A stretch of 64,000 nucleotides of DNA, from assembly GCA_016200225.1 (NCBI GenBank), contig JACQFD010000021.1:124001-188000 (forward strand), given 5' to 3'. A program made the translations under genes and the position numbers. Positions 1-9,169 of this stretch are shown in pieces (the stretch's first letter is position 1; every line of letters begins with the position of its first letter). The DNA comes from Planctomycetota bacterium (GTDB taxonomy: Bacteria > Planctomycetota > UBA1135 > JACQFD01). The notes beneath the pieces were generated by a model. The model was given only the letters and a program-made list of their open reading frames with translations. It had not been told where the DNA came from and ran no database searches.

Positions 1-468
1 GAAGCGTGGCGAGCAGGAGTGCGCTTGCCCGACGAAAGCCACCGGAAGTACGACGATCTGGCACGTTATCAAGTCTGGCGCGAAGAGGAGGTTGGATTGG
101 GAATATTGTGGTTTCACCAGGATACGAGCGAACCGGACTGGGGCGGCATGGGGAATTTCTTAATATTTGCATTCCCTCCGGGCGGCTCGTGCGGAAGCTC
201 CCATTTTCACTTCATTAGCGCTCTCGATGTCGAAGCCGGCATCCATCTTGGAATTGTCGGTTTGCGCGTCGGCGTCTCTCCGGGCCAATTGATTGATTTC
301 TTGTTGGGTTGGACGACGCTCGATATCGCGTCCGACGACCGCGAATCGCGCAGCGAGCTCGCAACGGACCGTCCCGACGAAAAATTACATAAATCATCGC
401 AACAAAAACAACCGGACACGGCCAATCCGGCCTCGCGGCCGGCGGCGAACGCAGAAACTAAGAAATAA
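1..468 (+). CDS. Hypothetical protein, 5'-truncated by the window edge; paralog of the next gene
   Basis: Frame is open to base 1 (EAWRAG...). The C-terminal half matches the next ORF (GIHLGIVGLRVGVSPGQLIDFLLGWTTLDI vs TIHLGFVGLRIGASPLQAIDWLLGWTTLDI). Confidence 0.75.
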   Translation, partial: EAWRAGVRLPDESHRKYDDLARYQVWREEEVGLGILWFHQDTSEPDWGGMGNFLIFAFPPGGSCGSSHFHFISALDVEAGIHLGIVGLRVGVSPGQLIDFLLGWTTLDIASDDRESRSELATDRPDEKLHKSSQQKQPDTANPASRPAANAETKK

Positions 469-487
469 CCTCAACGACTATTCCGTC

Positions 488-1171
488 ATGAATCCAAAAC
501 TCCTCAAATCGTTATTATTACTTATTCCCGCGTCATTTTTTACATCCTGCAAAACGACGACCGGAGGCTATTTTCAAGACCGGTTGAACGATTTTATCGA
601 TATCGTTCCGTTCGACGTCGCGGCGGGACCGGGATTTTACGTCGGCGCGCGCGGAACGGCGTTCGCGGGCGTCGGGATTGGTTATGATAAGGTTCGACGC
701 GCCGGCTGGCACCATCGTACCGCGAATGCAACAGAAGCTTCGGATCTGCGCGGATTCAAGTCATGGCGCGAGACGGAAGCCGGATTGGTAGTATTGTGGA
801 CGCGTTCGGACGATCCTACAAAAGGCGCGGGAAACGTCGGATTCATCGTCCCCGTCCAACCGGAAAAAACGCCGCTGTCGTTCAGACCCGGTCTCGAATT
901 GGGCTCGGCGCTCGACGCGGAAGTTACGATTCACCTCGGATTTGTAGGATTGCGCATCGGCGCATCGCCGCTGCAGGCGATCGATTGGCTGCTCGGATGG
1001 ACGACCCTCGACATTCTTAATGATGATTTGAACGCGCGATTTTACAATACAAAGGAAGAAGCGGATGAAGAGGACGAAGAGTACGAAAGCGCCCGCGAAA
1101 AAAAGTCGAACGAACGGAAAAAAGAGCTGGAAAAGGAAAAATCCGGCAAGCGTCGCGCCGAAGCCCGATAG
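488..1171 (+). CDS. Putative lipoprotein, paralog of the upstream ORF
   Basis: ATG at 488; N-terminus MNPKLLKSLLLLIPASFFTSCKT has a lipobox-like signal peptide; charged C-terminal tail. Confidence 0.75.
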   Translation: MNPKLLKSLLLLIPASFFTSCKTTTGGYFQDRLNDFIDIVPFDVAAGPGFYVGARGTAFAGVGIGYDKVRRAGWHHRTANATEASDLRGFKSWRETEAGLVVLWTRSDDPTKGAGNVGFIVPVQPEKTPLSFRPGLELGSALDAEVTIHLGFVGLRIGASPLQAIDWLLGWTTLDILNDDLNARFYNTKEEADEEDEEYESAREKKSNERKKELEKEKSGKRRAEAR

Positions 1172-1179
1172 CCGCTGTC

Positions 1180-1209
1180 TTGCCTCGGAGGCGGCGCCAT
1201 CCGAGGCAA
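1180..1209. terminator. Perfect 10-bp stem / 10-nt loop hairpin between convergent genes
   Basis: TTGCCTCGGA-ggcggcgcca-TCCGAGGCAA between the stop of the + gene (1171) and the stop of the - gene (1241). No classical downstream U-tract. Confidence 0.45.
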
Positions 1210-1240
1210 AAAGGGCGGCGGCGGCTCGTGGACTCGCCCG

Positions 1241-2905
1241 TTATTTTTTCGTTATTTTCAACAAATACGACGGATAGGAATCGTTCCGCGTCAAAGCATA
1301 TCGATTCGTGACTTCCGCCAGCATGTCTCCGGGAGGCGTTCCAGGCGTGATGATTTCGAGGTCGCCGACGAGCCAGACGCCGTCTCCGTTTCCGAGAATG
1401 CGTTCGATATGGCCGACAAATTTTTTCTTATAATTATTAATTTCCGCCCCGGTCTGCCAATCGATTTCGAATAAATTCATAATGAAAGGCGCGGCGCCGC
1501 TTCCGCGATGTTGATAATAATAGAGCCAAGTCGCTTGGGCCGCGGCGCTGAAATCCGCGAGGATAATGCAACCTTTGGCGCCGGCGATCTCCGCCACGGC
1601 GGCGGCGCGATCGCGAACGGGATCATTCTTAAAGTCCCTGGCCACGGCAAGCGCGGTGAGAATGCATGTAAAAAATGGCGCCAGAAAAGCGGAACGAGGC
1701 AACCGGCGCGACTCCGGCGCGGCCGGCGGAATCAGAAACCAACAAAACGCCGACGCGAACGCCCAGACGATCGTTCCGGCGTCGCGCGAAGCGGAGAATA
1801 CGGTTACGAGGGCCGGCGCAAATGCAACAATAATCACAGTCAGCGCGCGGCCGGGGCTCTTCGCGATCTCGCGATAGGCCGCGATCGCGAGCAATGCCTG
1901 CATTCCAATCGTTGGAACATAATAACAACCCATCTCGAGAACTTCCGTCGGCGCGCATAATAAGAAATAACCAATAAAGGCGAGTCCGAAGATCCAGACG
2001 ACAGGCCGCGCGCTTCGCGCGATGACTCGAAATCCCGCCGGGACGAGCGTCGACGCCGGACTTGCATATATGAACAACTCCGCGGTCGCCGTGAAAATGG
2101 TGCGCGGCCACTTCGACGGCGATTTAAACATTTCCGAGTAAATTATATTAAATCCAGTTTCATAATTCCGAATCCGATCCATCGATCTCGCGATCATAAA
2201 ATATCCGAAAAGAAACAGAATGCCGCCGGCGGCGCACGCGGAAAAGAGCTTCCATCGGTGCCGCGAGAAGTAAATCGCAGCCAGGCACGGAGGCGCGGCG
2301 GCGACTCCCGAAAGGTGGGATCCGGGCGTCAGTGCCGCGCCCGCCGCGACGATCAACCACGCGCGGGCCGGGATCGACGATCGAATCAATACGGAGACGA
2401 TCCCATATATTAATAAGGCCGAAAATGCCCCGTGTTGCGTGTGAACCTCGGTCGCCGTGGCGTTGAACCAGTAACCCGGAATGAAAATGATCATCGCCGC
2501 CGCGACGCCCGCCGCGAAATTCGACTTTAGTAATAATCGCCCCGTGAGAAACCAGAGTCCCACTCCCGCCGCGCCGCCGACCGCCGACACGAGCCGAATC
2601 GCGTCTTCCATTGTAATTGCATGAACGGGCGAAAGCAGGAGTCTGGCGCAGTGCACGAGCGGAAAATACGTGAGATATTGCGACCGCCACGCCCCTTGCT
2701 CCAGATCTCGTAAATAAAATATTCCGTCGGAATAGAGTCCGCGCTGCGGATAAAAGATATATATTAAAAACGCGGCCAACGACAGGGCAAGCGCCCAAAC
2801 GGCGGCCGTGCGCGGCGACCCGGCTTCGACGGGAGCCGCGCCGGAAGAAATATTATCAATTCCTGCGAGTACCGGGTGAGCGTCCCCGCGAGGTGAGGGG
2901 TGCAT
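1241..2905 (-). CDS. Polytopic membrane protein, possibly GT-C glycosyltransferase-like
   Basis: 554 aa, many hydrophobic segments, N-terminal YSDGIFYLRDLEQGAW loop. Confidence 0.6.
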   Translation of the reverse strand: MHPSPRGDAHPVLAGIDNISSGAAPVEAGSPRTAAVWALALSLAAFLIYIFYPQRGLYSDGIFYLRDLEQGAWRSQYLTYFPLVHCARLLLSPVHAITMEDAIRLVSAVGGAAGVGLWFLTGRLLLKSNFAAGVAAAMIIFIPGYWFNATATEVHTQHGAFSALLIYGIVSVLIRSSIPARAWLIVAAGAALTPGSHLSGVAAAPPCLAAIYFSRHRWKLFSACAAGGILFLFGYFMIARSMDRIRNYETGFNIIYSEMFKSPSKWPRTIFTATAELFIYASPASTLVPAGFRVIARSARPVVWIFGLAFIGYFLLCAPTEVLEMGCYYVPTIGMQALLAIAAYREIAKSPGRALTVIIVAFAPALVTVFSASRDAGTIVWAFASAFCWFLIPPAAPESRRLPRSAFLAPFFTCILTALAVARDFKNDPVRDRAAAVAEIAGAKGCIILADFSAAAQATWLYYYQHRGSGAAPFIMNLFEIDWQTGAEINNYKKKFVGHIERILGNGDGVWLVGDLEIITPGTPPGDMLAEVTNRYALTRNDSYPSYLLKITKK

Positions 2906-2924
2906 GAACTATGAAATTTAATAA

Positions 2925-3335
2925 TCAGAGGCGCTGGCGACCCGCGAAACCGGTGTCGATGTGATGCCAATATTCACAATTCGATTCTCCCCGTCGCCAG
3001 CATAAGTAAACTAAAAATCCGTCGCGCACGCCGTAAAAATCGAGCAACCCCGGGTTGAGCCCCTTGACCGTCGCGCCGAATTCCTGAAACGACGCCGACG
3101 TTTTTTGAAACTCGTCCTCGGCGGATTTCATGTCTTCGATATGATGTAAGTATTCCTTGTTGTCGGAGCAATCGTCGCGATTTACCTGTTCGCCCCAGAT
3201 CATCTCGAGCGCGTCGACGCGGATCTTTAACGTTCGGAGTCGATTCCGGAGACCGTCGAGTTCGATGAACTTCGATTCGAGCTCCGGAATCAGAGCGTCG
3301 ATTTCTTCAACTGTAAAAATTCGGGGTCCCGCCAC
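2925..3335 (-). CDS. DUF2203 family protein
   Basis: FTVEEIDALIPELESK...VKGLNPGLLDFYGVRDGFLVYLCWRRGESNCEYWHHIDTGFAGRQRL matches the DUF2203 pattern (LCW.rGE...WH..d.GfaGRq). Confidence 0.88.
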   Translation of the reverse strand: MAGPRIFTVEEIDALIPELESKFIELDGLRNRLRTLKIRVDALEMIWGEQVNRDDCSDNKEYLHHIEDMKSAEDEFQKTSASFQEFGATVKGLNPGLLDFYGVRDGFLVYLCWRRGESNCEYWHHIDTGFAGRQRL

Positions 3336-3412
3336 TCGTTCGCACCGTTATCTTAAGAAAAGGAATTGTGAGTTTTGCGGCCGCATGGCGGGATCATGTA
3401 CTATATTTAAAT

Positions 3413-4072
3413 TTACTGAACTTTCTTCGTCGACAAATACCACTGTTTTACATTCAACGCCTTGTCGCCGACGCGTTCCGCCGCGGCCGCCGACGTCGCG
3501 GGCGCCGGGACGATGACTTCGTCGCCTTTGTGCCAGTTCGCGGGCGTCGCGCACGCGTTCGCGTCGACCGTCTGCAACGCGTCGATCACGCGCACGAACT
3601 CGTCCATGTTGCGCCCGACCTGCATCGGATAATAAACCATCGCGCGAACGTTTTGTTTCGGATCGATGATGAAAACGCAGCGAACGGTCATCGTCGCGTT
3701 CATCGGCTTGTGAACCATTCCATACAATTGCGCGACGTTCTGATCGAGGTCGGCGACGACGGGAAACGGCACTTTCACGCCGAAGTTATCCTCAATATTA
3801 CGCATCCAGGCGATATGTGAATATACAGAATCGACCGATACGCCGATCAGTTGCGTATTCCGCTTTTCGAATTCGCCCGCGAGTTTCGCGAATCCTACAA
3901 ATTCGGTCGTGCAGACCGGCGTGAAATCCGCCGGATGCGAAAACATCACAACCCACTTTCCGGCTTTTGTATAATTTGAAAGTTTGATCATTCCGTGCGT
4001 CGAGTTCGCCTCGAAATCCGGCGCGGGGCCGCCGAGGGTGATCCGGGGACGATCGTTAGTTGTTTCTGTCAT
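3413..4072 (-). CDS. Peroxiredoxin (AhpC/TSA, 1-Cys Prx6-like)
   Basis: [18 protein letters not shown]...[18 protein letters not shown] with the peroxidatic Cys motif; start set to MTETTND. Confidence 0.92.
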   Translation of the reverse strand: MTETTNDRPRITLGGPAPDFEANSTHGMIKLSNYTKAGKWVVMFSHPADFTPVCTTEFVGFAKLAGEFEKRNTQLIGVSVDSVYSHIAWMRNIEDNFGVKVPFPVVADLDQNVAQLYGMVHKPMNATMTVRCVFIIDPKQNVRAMVYYPMQVGRNMDEFVRVIDALQTVDANACATPANWHKGDEVIVPAPATSAAAAERVGDKALNVKQWYLSTKKVQ

Positions 4073-4206
4073 GGGACACCTGTAATCGAAATCAAAATGG
4101 GTTATGGGAATTCGCCGATCATAGCGAAGAATCGCGAAGTAGAATCCGCGCCCTTTCCAGTCGCACAGAATCATCCCCAACGCAACCCGATCCCCGCCAA
4201 CACCCA

Positions 4207-5136
4207 GTGAGCATTCGAAACGTTGTCATCATCGGTTCCGGCCCCGCCGGTTACACAGCAGCCCTCTACGCGTCCCGCGCAAACTTGGAACCTCTGCTCT
4301 TCGAGGGCGACCAGCCGGGCGGCCAGCTCACAATTACTACAGAAGTCGAGAATTATCCGGGTTTTCCGAAGGGCATCCTTGGCCCCGAGCTCATGGAGTT
4401 ATTCAAGAAGCAGGCGGAGCGGTTCGGAACGGAGTGCCGCATCGGCCGGATCGATCACGTCGATTTCAAATCGCACCCGTTTCGCGTTCGCACGACCGAC
4501 GAGGAGACGATCGAAGCGCGCACCGTGATCATTTCGACCGGCGCGACCGCGAAATTGTTAGGAATTCAAAACGAGAACAAACTGATGGGTTACGGCCTCT
4601 CCGCCTGCGCGACGTGCGACGGCGCATTTTATAAGAATAAAAACGTGCTCGTCGTCGGCGGCGGCGACACCGCGATGGAGGAAGCTAATTTTCTCACGCG
4701 TTACGCGTCGAAAGTTACCATTGTCCACCGCCGCGACGCGTTCCGCGCTTCGAAGATCATGCTCGAGCGCGCGCGCGCGAATGCAAAGATCGATTGGGTG
4801 CTGAACGCCGATATGATACAATATTTGGAGAAAGATAATAAAATCCGCGGCGCATTGCTTAAAAGTACAAAAGACGGCCGCCAGTGGGAGGCGCCGACCG
4901 ACGGTATTTTTATTGCCATCGGCCATCAGCCGAATACGAAGATTTTCGAAGGGCAGATCGACCTCGACGACAAGGGTTATATCCGGCTCCACGGCGGCAC
5001 GCGCACCAACGTCGACGGAGTCTTCGCGTGCGGCGACGTCGCCGACGCGATTTACCGCCAGGCGGTCACCGCCGCGGGCACCGGCTGCGCGGCGGCGCTC
5101 GACGCCGAACGCTGGCTCGCGCACGGGGGGCATTGA
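4207..5136 (+). CDS. trxB: Thioredoxin-disulfide reductase
   Basis: GTG start; [76 protein letters not shown]. Confidence 0.94.
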   Translation: MSIRNVVIIGSGPAGYTAALYASRANLEPLLFEGDQPGGQLTITTEVENYPGFPKGILGPELMELFKKQAERFGTECRIGRIDHVDFKSHPFRVRTTDEETIEARTVIISTGATAKLLGIQNENKLMGYGLSACATCDGAFYKNKNVLVVGGGDTAMEEANFLTRYASKVTIVHRRDAFRASKIMLERARANAKIDWVLNADMIQYLEKDNKIRGALLKSTKDGRQWEAPTDGIFIAIGHQPNTKIFEGQIDLDDKGYIRLHGGTRTNVDGVFACGDVADAIYRQAVTAAGTGCAAALDAERWLAHGGH

Positions 5137-5256
5137 ACGCGCGAAACCCGCGCGGATCATTGCAATCCATGCAAACTTTTCCAGAATTCGCTCCACACCG
5201 TTCGCGGAACAACCCGCGCGTTGATTCCGTGATAACGTAACAGGTCCTTCGATTCC

Positions 5257-7179
5257 ATGTTAACGCTCGCGACACTCCTGCTTTCGATATTACAAATCGG
5301 AGAGCCGGGCCGTGTCCTCGCTCCCCAACTGGAGGCACGGCTCGCATCCGCCGGACCGGCGGAACGGATCCCTGTTTATGTAGTATTTGCGGACCGTCCC
5401 GATTATGAACATCTGGGCCGCGCGCTTGCCGCGCTCGATCGCGGCGAACGCGGACACGCCCTCGCGGCAAAGCTCGCGACCCACGATCTCGCGCACCGCG
5501 GTCCGGCGCTCGATCTATTACATGCGTACGAAAAATCGGGCGACGCGGCGAACGTAGTCGATTTATTTATGGCGAACGCGATCGCGTTCGCGGCGACGCC
5601 CGCGGCGATCGGAGAATGTTCCAAATTGCCTGGAATTTTATATTTACAATACGACGCGCCGTTCTCCGCGCAATCGCGTCTCGACGCGCTGCCGGCCGCC
5701 GCGCCTGCGGCTGCGCCGACACCCGCGCCGGCTACAAATATCATCACCGCCGCGCATTTAACGCAGATCCGCGCGACCGACGTCTGGGCGAAAGGTTATA
5801 ACGGCCAGGGAGTCGTCGTCGCGATCATCGACACGGGGACGAATATCAATCATCCATGTCTCGCGAATCACATTTGGAATAATCCCGGCGAAACCGGCAA
5901 CGGCATTGACGACGACGGCAACGGCCTCGTCGACGACGTCCACGGTTGGAATTATGATCTTAATAATAGCAACATCGCCGGCAACACCGATTTTCACGGC
6001 ACGCAAGCGGCCGGCCTCGTCGTCGGCGACGGTTCGCTCGTCGACGGCGCGCAGAATCAATATCTGACGGGCGTCGCGCCCGGCGCAAAAATTATGATTC
6101 TCGTGAACGGCAACGCGCAGTCGAGTTACTGGGCTTGCCAACAATACGCGATCGCGAAAGGCGCCGACGTCGTTTCGAGTTCTCAATCTTACAAATGGTT
6201 CGTCGGGTTTTTTCCCGATTTTCATATGTTCCGCACGATGTGCGACGCGGAACTCGCGGCCGGAATTACACATATCAATTCGGCGGGCAACAACGGCCCG
6301 GCCCCGTCGGCGAATTTTCCCGTTCCATTCAATATCGGCGCCCCCGCCAACTGCCCCGCGCCGTGGTCGCATCCGTTACAATTACAAACCGGACTTCTCT
6401 CCTCCGTCGTCACCGTCGGCGCCGTGTCGACGACCGACGTTTTTCAAACATTTTCGAGCGTCGGCCCCTGCGCGTGGGATGAAATCAAACAATACAATTC
6501 GACGTATCCGTTTCCCGAACTTCCCCAATATTTCGATTATCCTTATTATAATAACAGCGGCCCCGGATTGTTAAAACCCGACGTGTCCGCCTCCTCGGGC
6601 GTCACGACGATTTCGGGAACCAATATTTACAGTTTCGGTTGGACCGGCACGTCCGCGTCCACGCCGATCGTCGCGGGCGCGGTCGCGCTCATGCTCTCGG
6701 GGAATCCAAAGCTCGAACCGCGGCACATCGCGCATTTGTTACAAGCCACCGCGGTCGACATCGCGCCGGCCGGAAAAGATGTACAATCGGGCGCCGGCCG
6801 GATCGACGCTTATGAAGCATGGCGCCGCGGGCTCGTTTCCATCACGACGTCGCCTCCCGTGGGCGTCCAGATTGCGAATTACCTGGCATTTCTAAATCAT
6901 ACAATTCCCGGCGACGCATCCTACGCGCTGCTCGCGCTCGGAAACAGCGGCACCGTCGTTCCGGGCATCGCAACGATCGACGTCTCGGCGCCGCTCGATT
7001 TTTTATTGAACGGTTTCGTGTCGGTCACTCCCGACTTCCCGCCGTTCGGATTCGAATTGCCCTATGAACCGGCGCTCGTCGGCATCAAGTTTTATATTCA
7101 ATTGGGCGTCGACGACACGGCGGGAGCGACCGGGAGCTGGATCATTTCCGCGATCGATTCGTTTATTATCAATCCGTAA
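5257..7179 (+). CDS. S8 family (subtilisin-like) secreted serine protease
   Basis: Catalytic Asp (VVVAIIDTGTNINHP), His (DFHGTQAAGLV) and Ser (GTSASTPIVAGAVAL) motifs; N-terminal hydrophobic segment. Confidence 0.93.
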   Translation: MLTLATLLLSILQIGEPGRVLAPQLEARLASAGPAERIPVYVVFADRPDYEHLGRALAALDRGERGHALAAKLATHDLAHRGPALDLLHAYEKSGDAANVVDLFMANAIAFAATPAAIGECSKLPGILYLQYDAPFSAQSRLDALPAAAPAAAPTPAPATNIITAAHLTQIRATDVWAKGYNGQGVVVAIIDTGTNINHPCLANHIWNNPGETGNGIDDDGNGLVDDVHGWNYDLNNSNIAGNTDFHGTQAAGLVVGDGSLVDGAQNQYLTGVAPGAKIMILVNGNAQSSYWACQQYAIAKGADVVSSSQSYKWFVGFFPDFHMFRTMCDAELAAGITHINSAGNNGPAPSANFPVPFNIGAPANCPAPWSHPLQLQTGLLSSVVTVGAVSTTDVFQTFSSVGPCAWDEIKQYNSTYPFPELPQYFDYPYYNNSGPGLLKPDVSASSGVTTISGTNIYSFGWTGTSASTPIVAGAVALMLSGNPKLEPRHIAHLLQATAVDIAPAGKDVQSGAGRIDAYEAWRRGLVSITTSPPVGVQIANYLAFLNHTIPGDASYALLALGNSGTVVPGIATIDVSAPLDFLLNGFVSVTPDFPPFGFELPYEPALVGIKFYIQLGVDDTAGATGSWIISAIDSFIINP

Positions 7180-7218
7180 AAATTAAATAAACGAACCGCG
7201 CGATTCGCCGGAGCGAAT

Positions 7219-7476
7219 TTATGATTTCGCGTGCGAACGCAGGTTGCCTTCGATACTAATATATGCCGCCTTCGCGGCGTTCGCGAGATCGGCGCGATTC
7301 GCTTTTGTAAATTCATTTTCCGCGGTCCGAAGCGCGCGACCGAGCTTCATTCCGAGCTTGACAGCGGGATCGTCTTTCAGCGATTTCAAGCGCTTGCGCT
7401 CTTCGAGTTGCGCGACTTTATGTTTCAGCGCCGCGATAATTTCATCGTACGTACGACGGTTTCGTTTGCCGGCCAT
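7219..7476 (-). CDS. Small conserved-looking hypothetical protein
   Basis: MAGKRNRRTYDEIIAALKHKVAQLEERKRLKSLKDDPAVKLGMKLGRAL...; coding-like composition. Confidence 0.6.
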   Translation of the reverse strand: MAGKRNRRTYDEIIAALKHKVAQLEERKRLKSLKDDPAVKLGMKLGRALRTAENEFTKANRADLANAAKAAYISIEGNLRSHAKS

Positions 7477-7588
7477 ATACAATCGAATTGCGAACGAGAG
7501 TGGGGATTGTTTAAACGAACGATCCACTTATCGCTATCGAACCGGGATCCTTCAACTAAAAATTCGCAAGAACACGCGGATCTTTACC

Positions 7589-8968
7589 TCAAAACGCTAC
7601 ATCCGCCCGTTGAATCAAGCGTTCAAACTCCTGCACGAGCTGATCATATTCCTTCGGCTTGCACGAGAATGTCCAGCGACACGCGCGACCCTTGATGATT
7701 GAAATAGCGCCGATGCCGCGCAATGCAATTGAATCATTTTCGAATTGAAACGAAAAACGCATGGCGGGCATTCCGCCAATCTTGAAATCCTCGAATGCGT
7801 CCGTTCGTCTGAATTCGGGCAGCGTCATGCGCAACTGTCGCTCGAAATCGGTGGCGACGCCCGCCAGCGTCGCGCCGTCTTCGAGCGTCGCGGCGCAGAC
7901 CGACGCGTTCGCGACGCCGTTTCTTCTTGTTAATGATATCGCGTCTTCCGCGATATGTTCGACTTCCCAATCCGCGTTTGGTAACAATAATCGTATCTTT
8001 CCCGACGCGTCGCGCGCGAGAAAACCGGCGTCGAGGGCCGCGCCGCGCGATGCCAGCGCCAGTTTTTGTGTCGAGCGTACGGCGACGAGTTCCGGTCCGT
8101 TTAATTCAATACGCGCGACGTCGCCCGTCCGCGAAAGCCAGCAAAGACTCTCTCGATTTCGCGATTTATAAACTAAAACATCGTGCGTCGTCGGCGTTTC
8201 GTTTTCGAGCGAGATGCTCCTCGGCAATTCCGCGCGCACCGTTCGTTTCATTATATTGCGCGCCATCGGATCGAAAACTTCCGATTCCATTTTCGCGCCC
8301 GGCGCCAATTTCGCGGCGGCGACTTTCGCGTCGAATAACATTGGGAACGTCATTCCGGCGCGGAACGGCAGCGTCTCGTGCGCGCGGCCGGCGGTGTCGA
8401 TCGTTTCCAATTCGAGCATGGAGTCCGCGACTTTCGCGATCACGGTCGACGAACCGCCTTCGAAAACTTCATGATAATACGATTCGACGGGATTCAACGA
8501 CGCGTCGAATACTTCCATTCGATTTATAATAATTCCGCGGCCGTCGTCATCCTTGATTTCAATTTTTTCCTCGAGCGTCGATAATTCGGGGCGTTCGCGA
8601 TCGCGGCGGGAAATGCACTGCCGGGTTCCGAGCGTTTCGCCGCGTGCGCCGCGCACGATCCACCACGTTTCGGAGAATGGTATATTCGACGACGCTGGAC
8701 GCGAAGCCGGCGCCGATTCCGGCTTTTTCGCCGCGCGTTGAATACTAGCAATCTCCGACCGCGCGATTTCGGCGCGCGCGCCGGGAGATATTTCGACCGT
8801 GACGGCGTCGGCGGTTTCGCTAACGATCGCGCCGTCGACGACGCCGCCGCTCTTTAATTGTACAATATCGCGGTCGTCGGCTTGCGCGGCGGCGGCGCTC
8901 GATATGGTTAATATCGAAATAATTACTAAAAATGAGGCGGTGGGGATGGAGTGAAAGATTTTCGACAC
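7589..8968 (-). CDS. Hypothetical exported protein
   Basis: 459 aa with signal peptide (FLVIISILTISSAAAAQA). Confidence 0.65.
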   Translation of the reverse strand: MSKIFHSIPTASFLVIISILTISSAAAAQADDRDIVQLKSGGVVDGAIVSETADAVTVEISPGARAEIARSEIASIQRAAKKPESAPASRPASSNIPFSETWWIVRGARGETLGTRQCISRRDRERPELSTLEEKIEIKDDDGRGIIINRMEVFDASLNPVESYYHEVFEGGSSTVIAKVADSMLELETIDTAGRAHETLPFRAGMTFPMLFDAKVAAAKLAPGAKMESEVFDPMARNIMKRTVRAELPRSISLENETPTTHDVLVYKSRNRESLCWLSRTGDVARIELNGPELVAVRSTQKLALASRGAALDAGFLARDASGKIRLLLPNADWEVEHIAEDAISLTRRNGVANASVCAATLEDGATLAGVATDFERQLRMTLPEFRRTDAFEDFKIGGMPAMRFSFQFENDSIALRGIGAISIIKGRACRWTFSCKPKEYDQLVQEFERLIQRADVAF

Positions 8969-9169
8969 GGGCGTGCGCGGGACCGGAAAAACGTTCCAGG
9001 GGTCAACCGCCCGTATCGGCTTGCGAGGCCGTTTTACTCAACGGCAATCCGGGGATAACCCATCCCTCGAAGTGCTTCCCGCTGCGCCATTTCCGTCGGC
9101 GGAACCCACCGCCGAAGCAGCAAGCGGTACGACCGGCGGCGGCCGACGCCCGGCGCCGATTCGCCGGCG

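Noticed and set aside
8969-9169. Possible structured ncRNA in the GC-rich intergenic region
   Set aside because: Several short GC-rich stems can be drawn, but none is long or distinctive; no tRNA, riboswitch or 6S-like pattern recognised.
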